Source: Hominifimenecus microfluidus
GTDB lineage: Bacteria > Bacillota > Clostridia > Lachnospirales > Lachnospiraceae
DNA: 64,000 nucleotides
Assembly (NCBI GenBank): GCA_020687485.1
Contig: JAJEQR010000015.1
Coordinates: 1-64,000, forward strand
Direction of reading: 5' to 3'
Shown: in pieces, positions 1 to 9,295 of the stretch
Numbering within the stretch: the first letter of the stretch is position 1
How the letters are laid out: each line of letters begins with the position of its first letter
Program-made: the position numbers and the translations under genes
Notes under the pieces: model-generated
Told to the model about the DNA's origin: nothing
Database searches by the model: none
What the model saw: only the letters and a program-made list of their open reading frames with translations

Positions 1-68
1 CCTCCACCCTGTGGATTTTACTCGTACAAGGTGGAAGTTACTCTTACAAAGTGGAATTAACTTTTACA
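1..68. mobile_element. Probable terminal repeats of an IS21-family element (end only)
   Basis: Three head-to-tail units of exactly 20 bp start at 11, 31 and 51. Each begins GTGGA and carries TTACTC/TAACTT followed by TACAA. IS21-family elements are known to carry several short repeats inside each end, with termini of the form TG...CA, and a last CA falls at 67-68. The body of the element, with istA and istB, would lie to the left of the window. No transposase is visible here, so the assignment is an inference from the repeat architecture. Confidence 0.55.
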
Positions 69-153
69 ATTGACCTTTTTTTGCGCTGATCGGATTACTA
101 AGAAAATCCGGAATAACCTAAACAAATCTTAAACAATCCGTAAGGTTTATTCC

Positions 154-182
154 TTGAAGTCCCCTCCCCTTTTTGTTACAAT
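154..182 (+). promoter_or_regulatory. SigA-type promoter of the deacetylase gene
   Basis: TTGAAG (154-159) and TACAAT (177-182) are separated by 17 bp, and the ATG follows 45 bp downstream. The promoter lies outside the putative IS end. Confidence 0.65.
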
Positions 183-227
183 AGCTCTGATTAAATGTTT
201 TAACACTAGAATCGAGGGGTATACAAT

Positions 228-1172
228 ATGAAATTTTTATCCAAGCTAACAGCAATCGGCCTGGCATTCAGTCTAGCTGCCGGTCTGGCCGGATGCCAGA
301 GCAGCAATGCGGAAACCACATCCTCCGCCGCAGATACCACTTCCGCAGCAGCTTCCAGCGAAAGCATTCCGGATCTGGAAGTCACAATCCCGCTGGATGA
401 CGTCACACTCCCGGAAACCACGGCAGCGTCTGCCGAATCCGAGAACGCTTCTGAAAGCACTGCAGGCGGGGAAGGCACAACCGCTGCGAACGGCGAGGTG
501 GATCTGAGCAAAGTAGTGGCTCTTACGTTTGATGACGGTCCGGATACAAAGGATACTTCCTCCAGCAACCGTATTCTGGATGTACTCGAGCAGTACGGAT
601 GCAAAGCTACTTTCTTCGTACAGGGACAGGCGGCACAAGACTGGCTGCCAGAACGCAACAAGGCAACTGTCAAGAGAGAAGCGGATCTCGGCATGGAGAT
701 CGGAACACACACCTATTCACATGCTGATCTGCGCAAGCTCTCGGCGGATGAAGTAGCTGAGGAACTTTCCAAAGGCGCACAGGCTATCACCGATATCACT
801 GGTGGAGAAGTCACTCTGATGCGTCCACCTTACGGTGAAACTTCCGCAAGCACACAGAGCAGCATCCCTTACCCGATGATCCTCTGGGACGTAGACACTC
901 TGGACTGGCAGTCCAAGGATCCCCAGAGCATCTACGATATCACCATGGATCAGATCCAGGGCGGTTCGATTGTTCTGATGCATGATACGATGAACACCAC
1001 AGCCGACGCAGTAGAGATGATTGTTCCGAAGCTGATCGAAGAAGGCTATCAACTGGTTACCGTCTCCGAGCTGTTCCGTCTCTATGGTGTCGATCTTGAG
1101 CCCGGCTACTATTACTGCAATGCCAGAGAAGCCGGAACAACGGTCAGCCCCTTCAGTGGAAGCGGCCAGTAA
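228..1172 (+). CDS. Polysaccharide deacetylase (NodB domain) lipoprotein
   Basis: Predicted exported deacetylase acting on cell-wall or other N-acetylated glycans. Residues 1-23 form a signal peptide ending in a lipobox (LAGC, Cys23). A Ser/Thr/Ala/Glu-rich linker runs to about residue 90. The NodB domain has all the usual motifs: TFDDGP (100-105, catalytic and metal Asp), HTYSH (161-165, metal His), RPPYG (199-203), DTLDW (about 223-227) and LMHD (250-253). GAGGGG lies about 8 nt before the ATG. It is monocistronic, with its own promoter and a terminator just downstream. Peptidoglycan is the likely substrate, but the sequence does not settle that. Confidence 0.9.
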   Translation: MKFLSKLTAIGLAFSLAAGLAGCQSSNAETTSSAADTTSAAASSESIPDLEVTIPLDDVTLPETTAASAESENASESTAGGEGTTAANGEVDLSKVVALTFDDGPDTKDTSSSNRILDVLEQYGCKATFFVQGQAAQDWLPERNKATVKREADLGMEIGTHTYSHADLRKLSADEVAEELSKGAQAITDITGGEVTLMRPPYGETSASTQSSIPYPMILWDVDTLDWQSKDPQSIYDITMDQIQGGSIVLMHDTMNTTADAVEMIVPKLIEEGYQLVTVSELFRLYGVDLEPGYYYCNAREAGTTVSPFSGSGQ

Positions 1173-1229
1173 AGTACACACCTTCAACAAAAGCATCCCG
1201 GGTGCGGCCGCATCCGGGATTAAAGAAAA

Positions 1230-1267
1230 AGCACAGAAATCGAACTTCTCCGGTTTCTGTGCTCTTT
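1230..1267. terminator. Bidirectional terminator between convergent genes
   Basis: AGCACAGAAA (1230-1239) pairs with TTTCTGTGCT (1254-1263), flanked by A-rich and T-rich tracts. A second GC-rich hairpin (about 1192-1218, CATCCCGG/CCGGGAT) lies just upstream. It serves the deacetylase on + and the 3D-domain gene on -. Confidence 0.8.
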
Positions 1268-1286
1268 TCTTATCATTGTCTTGTTC

Positions 1287-2681
1287 TTATCTCTGTACCC
1301 ATACTTCGCGGTAACGAACACCCCAGTCATATGTATCCGAATGGGAAGATACCAGAAGGTCGATGGTATTACCATATACACCAGTATCCTGAACTTCACG
1401 CTCGCCCAGTCCCTCGATCTTCACTACGGTTCCCATGGGAAGCACGGAGGTATCTGCCGCGATGGTCCAACCAGGACTCGGAGTCGCGCCGGACGCTGTC
1501 TTGCCTGCATTGCTTCCGTTGCATGTGGAGCACGGGCAGTACGCAGTAATCTTAAAGGTACCAAGGCTTACCCAGCCATCGCTGGAGCTTTCGGATGCGC
1601 TCGAAGAGCTGTCAGAAGAACTCTCAGAGCTAGAGCTGCTACTCGAACTGCTGGAAGAAGAACTTCCGGAGTTGGAACTGCTGCTCGAACTGCTGGAAGA
1701 AGAACTTTCGGAATTCGAATTGCTACTGGAGCTATTCTTCTTCGAACTGGAAGAACTGCTTCCGTTATCTTCGGAAGAAGTCTCTCTGGCTGCTGCATCA
1801 GCCTCTGCCTTCGCAACGGCCTCTGCCTGAGCCTGACGTTCTGCCGCTCTCTGATCCAGATCCGCCTGGATCTCGGTCTCAGCGCTCGTGGTAACGCCTG
1901 CGAACAGGCCATCATTCATTGCTACATAATCTGAATGAACATAACCTACTGTCTCAGATGTAAGCTGAATCTTCAGCCACTCCCCTTCCGTTGCCAGTAC
2001 GGGGAACTGCATATCGTTAGACAGTGTGGTAAGAACTGTAGATTCCGAATCTGCCTTCTCGCGCACGCACAGATTGTCCGCAACGATCGTAGCAACATTC
2101 GGAGAAATCTCTCCCACCTGTGCTTCCGCGTTCTCACCGGTCAACAGATAATCACTCAAGACCCATCCGGTTACATCGCCGGAAGAGATCTCGGTCCAGT
2201 CGCCGTCGGTACCCTGTACATAAGCGCCTGCGCCCCGGTAGAGACGTCCGACCAGTTCTGCTTCCGTGCTGGCCTCCGCTCTTACGTTCAGGTACTGCTC
2301 AACATTCACAACGCCGATCTCCGGCTGCGTATCGCTACCATCTGCAGCGTTCACACCGGCTGCGAAATGCAGTGCACTCTGTACCGTATCCGCCACGACT
2401 GCTGCCGCCTCTGCCTGTGGCTCCTCTGCCTGAGAAGCAGTTATCTCTGTCAGATCCGGAAGCACACCTGCCACACCAGCGGTAGCACTGACATTGGACG
2501 CCTGAGCAAACAGACCATCCTTCACGCCGGCGGTTATCGGTTCCGCTGAAGGAACACTGTCTTCAATGGCTGCAGCAAGAACCTGCGTCACATGGCCGTG
2601 ATGACCGGCTCCGGTGACCGCCTGGAAGCTGAGCATTGCGGTGATTGTGGAGTAGACAATCACACTTCGAACATTCCTCAT
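1287..2681 (-). CDS. Secreted protein with two SH3b domains, Ser-rich linker and C-terminal 3D domain
   Basis: 464 residues. An N-terminal signal or anchor segment is followed by a spacer, then two bacterial SH3-like repeats (about 123-185 and 195-256, each with NVR/CVRE and W/Y-VHSDY-type ends). A Ser-dominated low-complexity linker covers about 290-370. The C-terminal 3D (Asp-Asp-Asp) domain has ITAYCPC, AADTSVLPMGT, VQDTG and NTIDLLV. 3D domains resemble the MltA catalytic core and occur in RpfB/YabE-type wall lytic enzymes, so a peptidoglycan-cleaving role is likely. GGGAGG lies 9 nt before the ATG. The linker DNA contains 42-bp repeats. Confidence 0.85.
   Translation of the reverse strand: MRNVRSVIVYSTITAMLSFQAVTGAGHHGHVTQVLAAAIEDSVPSAEPITAGVKDGLFAQASNVSATAGVAGVLPDLTEITASQAEEPQAEAAAVVADTVQSALHFAAGVNAADGSDTQPEIGVVNVEQYLNVRAEASTEAELVGRLYRGAGAYVQGTDGDWTEISSGDVTGWVLSDYLLTGENAEAQVGEISPNVATIVADNLCVREKADSESTVLTTLSNDMQFPVLATEGEWLKIQLTSETVGYVHSDYVAMNDGLFAGVTTSAETEIQADLDQRAAERQAQAEAVAKAEADAAARETSSEDNGSSSSSSKKNSSSSNSNSESSSSSSSSSSSNSGSSSSSSSSSSSSSESSSDSSSSASESSSDGWVSLGTFKITAYCPCSTCNGSNAGKTASGATPSPGWTIAADTSVLPMGTVVKIEGLGEREVQDTGVYGNTIDLLVSSHSDTYDWGVRYREVWVQR
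1636..1719. repeat. Two 42-bp direct repeats in the Ser-rich linker
   Basis: Units at 1636-1677 and 1678-1719 both read CTGCT-R-CTCGAACTGCTGG followed by AAGAAGAACTT, with few differences. A partial third copy follows. They encode the Ser-Ser-Asn stretch of the 3D-domain protein and are a site where copy number could change. Confidence 0.7.
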
Positions 2682-2820
2682 CTTAATTAACCTCCCGATT
2701 TGTTACATAATTGTTACAGCGATAATATAGCACTATTACGAAAAAAAGTCAACCCCCTCCCACTTTCAGAACAAAACCACTAGATTTTGTGATCGATCAT
2801 CCCACTTTTTTCCACAAAAA

Positions 2821-2843
2821 AAAATACTCTTTCGAGTATTTTT
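2821..2843 (-). terminator. Terminator of the recJ-rRNA methyltransferase unit
   Basis: AAAATACTC (2821-2829), loop TTTC, GAGTATTTT (2834-2842). Read on the minus strand it ends in a long T tract just after the methyltransferase stop. Confidence 0.75.
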
Positions 2844-2864
2844 TCATATTTGTTAACTTTTTCG

Positions 2865-3632
2865 TCACGCCTGCTGCCGGTGCCATTCATACATTAGAAG
2901 TGCCGCAGCTACCGCTGCATTCAGAGACTCTACCCTGCCTTCCATCGGAATTCGGACATAGGTATCTGCCAGCTGCGCAGTCTCATCTGTCAGACCATTT
3001 CCCTCGTTACCGATGAGGTACGCGCTCGCCTTCGGATAACGGATATCTGTATAGTTCTCCGTACCCTTCAGATGCGCCGCATAGACCGAAAACCCGCGTT
3101 TTTTCAAGGTTTTTACACTTTCTCTAAGGTCTTCGCTCACCACATAAGGGACACGGTAGAGCGAACCCATCGTAGAACGAACCACCTTTGGATTATAACG
3201 GTCCACCGTCTGTCGGTCCGCCAGGATTCCGGCGATTCCAGCCCCCTCACCGGTACGCAGCATCGTTCCGAGATTACCGGGATCCTGGATGCCTTCGAGC
3301 ACCAGAACCGGTCCTCCGGTCATAAGATCTTCCAGCATATATTTCTGCTGCTGCACTACTGCAAGAATCCCCTGCGGCGTTTTTGTATCGGACATATGCC
3401 GGAACACAACATCTGGAACCGTTTCCACCTGGAATTTATCAAAAAAATTCCTGTTTTTCTGACTTTCCAGGTAAGATTCCGACACAAATACCTTCCGACA
3501 GAGCGATTCCGGGACTTCTTCCACCATTTTTCTTCCTTCTACGACAAAAAGCCCCAGTTCACTGCGTACTTTTCCCTTTGCCTGAAGATTCACCACCTGC
3601 TTGATCTGTGGGTTGGATGTGCTTGTAATCAT
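2865..3632 (-). CDS. TrmH/SpoU-family RNA 2'-O-methyltransferase
   Basis: 255 residues, the normal size for RlmB/TsnR-like SPOUT enzymes that methylate rRNA or tRNA ribose with SAM. An N-terminal substrate-binding domain (ITSTSNPQIKQV start, FVVEGRKMVEE) precedes the knotted SPOUT domain with IQDPGNLGTMLRT, IGNEGNGL and MEGRVESLNAAVA. GGAG lies 7 nt before the ATG, inside the 3' end of recJ (4-nt gap), so the two are probably co-translated. The exact target nucleotide cannot be read from sequence. Confidence 0.9.
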   Translation of the reverse strand: MITSTSNPQIKQVVNLQAKGKVRSELGLFVVEGRKMVEEVPESLCRKVFVSESYLESQKNRNFFDKFQVETVPDVVFRHMSDTKTPQGILAVVQQQKYMLEDLMTGGPVLVLEGIQDPGNLGTMLRTGEGAGIAGILADRQTVDRYNPKVVRSTMGSLYRVPYVVSEDLRESVKTLKKRGFSVYAAHLKGTENYTDIRYPKASAYLIGNEGNGLTDETAQLADTYVRIPMEGRVESLNAAVAAALLMYEWHRQQA

Positions 3633-3636
3633 GATT

Positions 3637-5412
3637 TTACTCCTTTAAAAAGCGGTAATTCTGAATCGTCACCTGGAGCGTTTTCCGCCCCATATATTCA
3701 TTCACGGATGGGTAATACGTAAAGGACGCCAGCAGCCGATTCTGCGTCCCACTCTGCGCACATTCCCACTCCGCGTCTCCGCATATATTTCTCGCTTCTT
3801 GCTCAAACGCCTGTACATCCCCGAAGTAAAGCGCTTCCATAATGGTTCCGGAAGCATTGTTGATCTTCATCTTCAGCGTATTCTTCGCCTTTCCGATGAT
3901 GGAGAGACGGCGAATCCGAAAGCGGGATTCCGCAAAAAGAGGCTGCGGATTACCGGTTCCAACCGGCTCCAGAACTTCCATCTGATGAATCAGATCTTCA
4001 TTGATGTATTCCAGCGGCATCGCCGCATCAATCCGGATGATATTCGTCAGATCCTCTTCTGTCAGCCCGCAGTCCTCGTTCAACCGCCGCCGAAGCTCCT
4101 CCAGGTTCTCCTTCGGAAGCGACAGACCGGCTGCCATGGCATGACCGCCAAACCGGGTGAACAGATCCCGGCATTTCTGGAGCTGTTCAAACATATGATA
4201 AGCTTCTATCGAACGCCCGGATCCCTTGTAGCCGTCCTCCACTTCCGTCAACACGATCACCGGGCGGTAATAATGCTCCTTCAGCTTTCCGGCGATAATC
4301 CCCACCAGGCTCTCATGACAGTCATTCAGGACAACGACCAACACACGATCGTTCTTTAACGGTGAGCTCTCGATCTGCTCCATCGCACGCCGTGTGCCTT
4401 CCACCGTCATGGACTTTCTTCTGGCATTCAGCTCCGCCAGATGCAACGCCCGTCTCTCTGCTTCCTCTCCCGCCTTCGCCTGCAGAAGAGCAAATGCCTC
4501 CCCAGCGCTCTCCAGACGACCGGCCGCATTGATGCAGGGGCCGATGATGAAACCAATGTGGTAGGACGTCATCTTCTCTGTTCTAAGCTTGCAGGCATCG
4601 ATCAGCGCCCGAAGGCCGATATTTTTCGTATAAGGCAAATGCTTCAACCCCATCTTTACCAGAATCCGATTCTCGTCCACCAGTTCCATCACATCCGCAA
4701 CGGTCGCAATGGCCGCATAGTCGATCAGCGGCACCATTTCCTCCTTCGCCAGTTCGCATCGATCATAGAGATGCTGAATCAGCTTAAAGGCAACCCCTGC
4801 ACCGCACAACCCCGGAAAAGGGTAAGTACAGTCCGGCTGCTTTGGATTCACAATTGCATACGCAGTCGGAAGGCGATACGTTCGGCTTCCGTCCTCTTCA
4901 TCGGTATAAGCGACCTCGTGATGATCTGTCACAATCACGGGAAGCCTATTTGCTGCAGCATATTCCAGCGCGTCAAAAGCTGCGATTCCATTATCGCAGG
5001 TAATCATAAGGCCTGCCTGTTCCTGCAGCGCTTCATCGACAATTCTCCGGTTGACTCCATAGCCTTCCCGAATCCGGTGCGGTGTCTTTATGGATACCTC
5101 AGCCCCCAAACGCTTCAGTCCTTCATGGAGAATCCACCCAGAGAATACGCCGTCCACATCAAAGTCCGACGCAATCACGACAGGTTTCCCCTCCCGTATC
5201 ACCGTGAGAATTTTCTCCGCTGCCTTCTCTATATCTTTCATCTTCCGGGGATCATGCAGGTTTGCTTCTCCTCCGTGAAGAAAAGTCTCGATCTGTTCTT
5301 CTGTTTCCATTCCGCGATTCACCATCAGGCGAATGATCAGTGGGTCAAGATGAAACTTCTCCGCAAGGCCATAGAAATCGGCCCTCCGGTTCCTTACTAC
5401 CCATTTTTCCAT
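3637..5412 (-). CDS. recJ: Single-stranded-DNA-specific exonuclease RecJ
   Basis: 591 residues. 5'-3' single-strand DNA exonuclease of repair and RecF-type recombination. The DHH phosphoesterase core shows SDFDVDG (82-88), CDNG (139-142) and the signature DHH (163-165). The DHHA1 part has NAAGRLESAG and GGHAMAAGLS, and a C-terminal OB-like region follows. GAGAGGAAG precedes the ATG. It is the first gene of a two-gene unit with the downstream rRNA methyltransferase and is divergent from the Ca2+-ATPase. Confidence 0.95.
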   Translation of the reverse strand: MEKWVVRNRRADFYGLAEKFHLDPLIIRLMVNRGMETEEQIETFLHGGEANLHDPRKMKDIEKAAEKILTVIREGKPVVIASDFDVDGVFSGWILHEGLKRLGAEVSIKTPHRIREGYGVNRRIVDEALQEQAGLMITCDNGIAAFDALEYAAANRLPVIVTDHHEVAYTDEEDGSRTYRLPTAYAIVNPKQPDCTYPFPGLCGAGVAFKLIQHLYDRCELAKEEMVPLIDYAAIATVADVMELVDENRILVKMGLKHLPYTKNIGLRALIDACKLRTEKMTSYHIGFIIGPCINAAGRLESAGEAFALLQAKAGEEAERRALHLAELNARRKSMTVEGTRRAMEQIESSPLKNDRVLVVVLNDCHESLVGIIAGKLKEHYYRPVIVLTEVEDGYKGSGRSIEAYHMFEQLQKCRDLFTRFGGHAMAAGLSLPKENLEELRRRLNEDCGLTEEDLTNIIRIDAAMPLEYINEDLIHQMEVLEPVGTGNPQPLFAESRFRIRRLSIIGKAKNTLKMKINNASGTIMEALYFGDVQAFEQEARNICGDAEWECAQSGTQNRLLASFTYYPSVNEYMGRKTLQVTIQNYRFLKE

Positions 5413-5506
5413 GGTTTACTTCCTCTCTGTCACTCTTCCCGGCCGCCGTTCATATCGCCTGCCCTGCCTCCGGGAACAGTTCCATTATAAAGAGGATACC
5501 CGTGAA

Positions 5507-5572
5507 ATGCAAGCAAATGTCCGTCATATCAACGAAGCTGTACTCATAGATTACCATTATGAAGATGGATAA
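5507..5572 (+). CDS. Possible 21-residue leader ORF overlapping the ATPase start
   Basis: ATG at 5507 has AGAGGA about 10 nt upstream. The frame ([21 protein letters not shown]) ends with TAA at 5570-5572, inside the first codons of the ATPase, whose own ATG (5559) has no recognisable Shine-Dalgarno. The arrangement suggests translational coupling. The peptide resembles nothing I know, so this is a weak call based on position only. Confidence 0.3.
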   Translation: MQANVRHINEAVLIDYHYEDG

Positions 5573-8042
5573 TAAACTTCCGGAGGAGCCAACCTCCTCT
5601 CCGCTCGATCGCTTTATCTCTCAGCTGCTGAATCCTCTGACATATGTGCTGTTCGCCGCCTGCCTCCTTTCCTTTCTGCTGCGGGAGTACGGGGATGTCC
5701 TTGTGATTCTTACTGTCGTAATCTTCAACGGACTAATGGGCATGATTCAGGAAGGTAAAGCGGCCCAGGCACTGGCTGCCCTGAACCGAATGGCTGCTCC
5801 CACCGCCTGCATTCGAAAGGATGGGAAGCTTCTGCAGGTTCCTGCTGCCAGTCTGCAACCCGGTGATATCGTCATCCTGGAAGCCGGCGCGCAGGTTCCC
5901 GCAGACCTGCGTCTGACAAAAGTCAGTGTTCTATCTGCAGAAGAATCCGCACTTACCGGCGAATCTCTTCCCATACATAAATCCGTCGGCGACCTGGCCT
6001 ATATGTCCACTATGATCACCTCCGGTCATGGAGAAGGTATTGTAATTGCCATCGGCACAGACACAGAAATTGGCCGCATCGCCTCCATGATCGCAAGAAA
6101 ACGTCCCGTGCCAACGCCCCTTCAGGTCCGTCTGGGGAAGCTGGGGAAGATGCTCAGTTTTCTTGCGGTTTTGATCTGTGTTGTGCTCTTCCTTGCGGCT
6201 CTGCTCTCCGGCGGTGATCCTGCGGAAATGTTGATTACTTCTATCTCATTAGCTGTAGCCGCCGTACCAGAAGGCCTCCCCTCCGTCGTCACGATCGTAC
6301 TCGCTATCGGCGTCGGACGCCTGGCAGCCGCTGGCACAATCATCCGCAAGCTGCCTGCCGCCGAGACGCTTGGCTGCGTGGATGTCGTCTGTTCCGATAA
6401 GACCGGAACTCTGACTCAGAACCGCATGACCGTCGTCAGTCTCTATTATAATGAAAGAATCCAAAATGCCGACGCGTCCGGAGTCCCAGAAGAACTGATC
6501 CGCGGCTTTTGTCTTTGCAACAATGCCTCTGTCACAGAAGAAAAGGAAAGCGGAGACCCGACAGAAACCGCCCTGCTTCGCTGGGGTGTCTCTCTCGGTG
6601 CCGATCCCGCGTCTCTGAACCGTGCCTTTCCCCGGATCAGCGAGGAGCCATTCTCTCCGGAGAGCCGTCAGATGAGCACGACCCACCGTACCGCTTCCGG
6701 CGCTGTCACCTATCGCAAGGGAGCCGCTGACGTGCTGATTGTCCGCTGCCGACGCATTTTGCTGTACGGCAAGGAAAAAGAATTGACGGTTGCGAGAAAG
6801 AAACATCTGCTGCAGGAAATTCGCGAACTTTCCTCCCGTGGTCTCCGCCTTCTTGCTCTTTCCCGCGACGATCTCTTCCTGGGAATTGCGGCTATGAAAG
6901 ATCCCATCCGCCCGGAATCTCTTCCGGCCATCCGAACCTTCCGCCAAGCCGGTGTCCGCACTGTCATGATCACGGGAGACCACCCGCAGACAGCAGCCGC
7001 TATCGCCAGAGAACTGACTCTCCTGCCGGAAGGTTCGGACAGCACCGGCATTCTGACCGGCGACGAGCTGGATCATATCTCTGATCCGCACCTGGAGGAG
7101 CTGCTTCCCGGCATCCGTGTCTTTGCCCGTGTGTCCCCCGTGCATAAGGTTCGCATCGTGCAGGCATACCGCCGCACCGGCCACATCACAGCCATGACCG
7201 GAGACGGTGTCAACGATGCGCCCTCTCTGCGGGAAGCGGACATCGGCATCGCCATGGGCGCCGGAGGCACCGATGTGGCACGACAGGCAGCCGACCTGAT
7301 TCTGACTGACGATAATTTTGCCACGATCACCAAAGCCATCGAGGAAGGACGAAGCATCTATGAAAACATCCGCAAGACGGTTCTCTTCCTGCTCTCCTCG
7401 AATTTCGGCGAAATCATTACCATGTTCTTCTGTGTGCTCTGCCGCCTGGAGATTCCGCTCTCAGCAATCCATATTCTGTGGATCAATCTGATCACAGACT
7501 CTCTCCCGGCGCTGGCGCTTGGTATGGATAAAAATGACCGGACTTCACTAATGCGGCGTCCGCCCCGCTCCGGAACAGAAAGCCTGATGGCCGGCGGCGG
7601 ATGGTTCTGTACTGTCTTCTATGGCTTCTTTATCGCGGCGATCAGCCTGTTCGCCTTTCTCACGATCCCTTACCTCTTTCTGAAGCAGAGCAATCTTCCG
7701 TTCTCCTTCTCCCTGATTCGTGAGGTTCTTGCCATACCTGCCATTCTGATTCGGGCACAGACATACGCCTTTACGACCCTGGGGATCAGTCAGCTCTTCC
7801 ACGCCGTCGGCATGAGAGACCAATCACGTTCCATCTTTGCGATGAACCACTTGGAGAATCCAGTAATGATTGCCTCCTTCTTTCTTGGTTTCCTGCTGCA
7901 GCTTGCTGTCACAGAACTTTCACCCCTGACTCGACTGTTCGGCACCGTCAGTCTGGCTCCGGCGGAATGGGGATATCTGGCTTCGCTGTCGGCCACGCCA
8001 CTGTTTATTCATCAGATTTTCTGCACTTTTACCAAAAGATAG
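5559..8042 (+). CDS. P-type (PIIA) calcium-transporting ATPase, shortened N-terminus
   Basis: 827 residues, slightly short for PMR1/SERCA-like bacterial Ca2+-ATPases. The actuator motif TGES is at 133-136 and the phosphorylated Asp of DKTGTLTQ is residue 280, followed by [11 protein letters not shown]. Calcium-site residues known from SERCA are all present: VPEGLP in M4, SNFGEIIT in M5 and [16 protein letters not shown] in M6. The protein starts at the NKLPEE...NPL segment, so the first part of the cation-ATPase N-terminal domain is missing. An in-frame TAG at 5547-5549 prevents extension. No Shine-Dalgarno directly precedes 5559 or the ATG at 5565. Function in Ca2+ (or Mn2+) efflux is likely if the short form folds. 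Confidence 0.88.
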   Translation: MKMDNKLPEEPTSSPLDRFISQLLNPLTYVLFAACLLSFLLREYGDVLVILTVVIFNGLMGMIQEGKAAQALAALNRMAAPTACIRKDGKLLQVPAASLQPGDIVILEAGAQVPADLRLTKVSVLSAEESALTGESLPIHKSVGDLAYMSTMITSGHGEGIVIAIGTDTEIGRIASMIARKRPVPTPLQVRLGKLGKMLSFLAVLICVVLFLAALLSGGDPAEMLITSISLAVAAVPEGLPSVVTIVLAIGVGRLAAAGTIIRKLPAAETLGCVDVVCSDKTGTLTQNRMTVVSLYYNERIQNADASGVPEELIRGFCLCNNASVTEEKESGDPTETALLRWGVSLGADPASLNRAFPRISEEPFSPESRQMSTTHRTASGAVTYRKGAADVLIVRCRRILLYGKEKELTVARKKHLLQEIRELSSRGLRLLALSRDDLFLGIAAMKDPIRPESLPAIRTFRQAGVRTVMITGDHPQTAAAIARELTLLPEGSDSTGILTGDELDHISDPHLEELLPGIRVFARVSPVHKVRIVQAYRRTGHITAMTGDGVNDAPSLREADIGIAMGAGGTDVARQAADLILTDDNFATITKAIEEGRSIYENIRKTVLFLLSSNFGEIITMFFCVLCRLEIPLSAIHILWINLITDSLPALALGMDKNDRTSLMRRPPRSGTESLMAGGGWFCTVFYGFFIAAISLFAFLTIPYLFLKQSNLPFSFSLIREVLAIPAILIRAQTYAFTTLGISQLFHAVGMRDQSRSIFAMNHLENPVMIASFFLGFLLQLAVTELSPLTRLFGTVSLAPAEWGYLASLSATPLFIHQIFCTFTKR

Positions 8043-8046
8043 AACA

Positions 8047-8087
8047 ATCCTGTGTTTTCTTTCGAAAAAATCCAAGAAAAGCACAGG
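8047..8087. terminator. Long hairpin after the Ca2+-ATPase gene
   Basis: CCTGTG-TTTTCTT pairs with AAGAAAAGCACAGG (one bulged base) around a 12-nt loop. The T tract after it is poor (ACTGCTTTCC), so it may act as an mRNA 3' end stabiliser or a weak terminator. Confidence 0.5.
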
Positions 8088-8112
8088 ACTGCTTTCCGTA
8101 AAGCGAAAAATA

Positions 8113-8121
8113 TGATATACT
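8113..8121 (+). promoter_or_regulatory. Extended -10 promoter for the DUF3006-like/yitT unit
   Basis: TGATATACT gives an extended -10 (TGnTATACT). The -35 region (TTTCCG, 8093-8098) is poor. The first ATG lies at 8160. Confidence 0.5.
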
Positions 8122-8159
8122 AACAAACAACAGAACTTAACGCAAGAAAGGGGTTTTTT

Positions 8160-8336
8160 ATGGAAACTGCAACTTATCAGGTAATACGTATTGACGGCGA
8201 CTATGCGATTCTGCGTCGTCTGGACGAGGAAGACGCCGCAGAGATTCCCGTAGCAAGAGCGCTTCTCCCTCCGGAGATCCGTGAAGGCAGCCGACTTCTG
8301 CGCGAATTTCTGGAATACAGCATCATCGACGAATAA
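8160..8336 (+). CDS. Small DUF3006-like protein (58 aa)
   Basis: Starts METATYQVIRIDGDYAIL and ends LEYSIIDE. AAAGGGG lies 6 nt before the ATG. The pattern R-I-D/E-G-D-x-A-I/V-L, an acidic turn, then hydrophobic residues and LLP-EIREGS matches my memory of the DUF3006 family, small acidic proteins often found beside MBL-fold or YitT genes. Function is unknown. It lies 35 bp upstream of the yitT-like gene and probably shares its transcript. Confidence 0.65.
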   Translation: METATYQVIRIDGDYAILRRLDEEDAAEIPVARALLPPEIREGSRLLREFLEYSIIDE

Positions 8337-8371
8337 CGAATTCACGAAAGATTCTGGAGTTTTTGCTTATC

Positions 8372-9220
8372 ATGAATATGAGAAAAAAGATCTTTGAATA
8401 TGTCCTGATCACGCTGGGAATCATCCTGACAGCTCTCGGCGTGTACCTGTTCAAGTTCCCAAATCACTTCGCTTTCGGTGGAGCTACCGGTATCGCAACC
8501 GTTGTGGAAGCCGTAACCGGAATCAACGCCTCCGATGTCAGCTTCATTATCAACCTGGCGCTGCTCGTGCTCGGCTGTATCGTACTCGGAAGGGATTTCG
8601 GAACCAAGACAATCTATGCCAGCGCGCTGTTTACCGTCATGCTCTCTTTCATGGAGCGTCTCTTCCCGATAGATGGACCGCTGACATCGCAGCCGATTCT
8701 GGAGCTGATCTACGCGATCGCGCTCCCGGCAGCCGGAAGCGCGATTCTCTTCTGGACGGACTCCTCTTCCGGAGGAACGGATATCCTGGCCATGATCCTG
8801 AAGAAGTACACCAGCTTGAATATCGGAGTGGCTCTTCTTCTCACGGACGTCCTGATCGCGTTCAGCGCCTTCTTCGTCTTCGGCGTTGAGACCGGACTGT
8901 TCTCACTCGTCGGTCTGGTTGTCAAGTCGCTGATCATTGACAGCCTGATCGCCAGTCTGAACATGAACAAGTACTTCACGATTATCTGTGATGATCCTGC
9001 GCCGATCGTTGATTATATCAACTCGACGCTTCACCACGGCTCTACCGTAACCGGCGCGACCGGCTCCTATACCGGAAGTAAGAAGACCATTATCTATGCA
9101 GCTGTGAAGAAAAGAGAATCTCCTGCTCTGATCAAATATGTCAAGAGTGTGGAGCCTCACGCATTTTTATTTATTACCAATTCCAGCGAGATTATCGGCA
9201 AGGGCTTCCTGAGCCGCTAA
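8372..9220 (+). CDS. YitT-family membrane protein (DUF161/DUF2179)
   Basis: About 282 residues. An N-terminal membrane domain of five to six helices (FGGATGIATVVEAVTG, SSGGTDILAMIL) is followed by a soluble DUF2179 domain starting near GSTVTGATGSYTGSKK and ending SSEIIGKGF. The family is widespread in Firmicutes. Transport has been suggested but the substrate is unknown. The start is uncertain: TTG at 8363 is only about 4 nt from the GGAG at 8355-8358, while ATG at 8372 is 13 nt away. I chose the ATG. A strong terminator follows. Confidence 0.85.
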   Translation: MNMRKKIFEYVLITLGIILTALGVYLFKFPNHFAFGGATGIATVVEAVTGINASDVSFIINLALLVLGCIVLGRDFGTKTIYASALFTVMLSFMERLFPIDGPLTSQPILELIYAIALPAAGSAILFWTDSSSGGTDILAMILKKYTSLNIGVALLLTDVLIAFSAFFVFGVETGLFSLVGLVVKSLIIDSLIASLNMNKYFTIICDDPAPIVDYINSTLHHGSTVTGATGSYTGSKKTIIYAAVKKRESPALIKYVKSVEPHAFLFITNSSEIIGKGFLSR

Positions 9221-9236
9221 TTCTCTTCCTGTCCAC

Positions 9237-9267
9237 AAAAAAGCGCCCTGCCATGCAGGACGCTTTT
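9237..9267. terminator. Bidirectional terminator between yitT and cstA
   Basis: AAAAAAGCGCCCTGC, loop CAT, GCAGGACGCTTTTT. Near-perfect stem with A and T tails on opposite sides. Confidence 0.85.
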
Positions 9268-9295
9268 TATGTATCATTTCTTTATTCGTAAGACA

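Noticed and set aside
4441..5490. Plus-strand open frame opposite recJ running up to the ATPase
   Set aside because: Considered as a missing N-terminus of the Ca2+-ATPase, but it is in another frame and has no cation-ATPase N-domain pattern.
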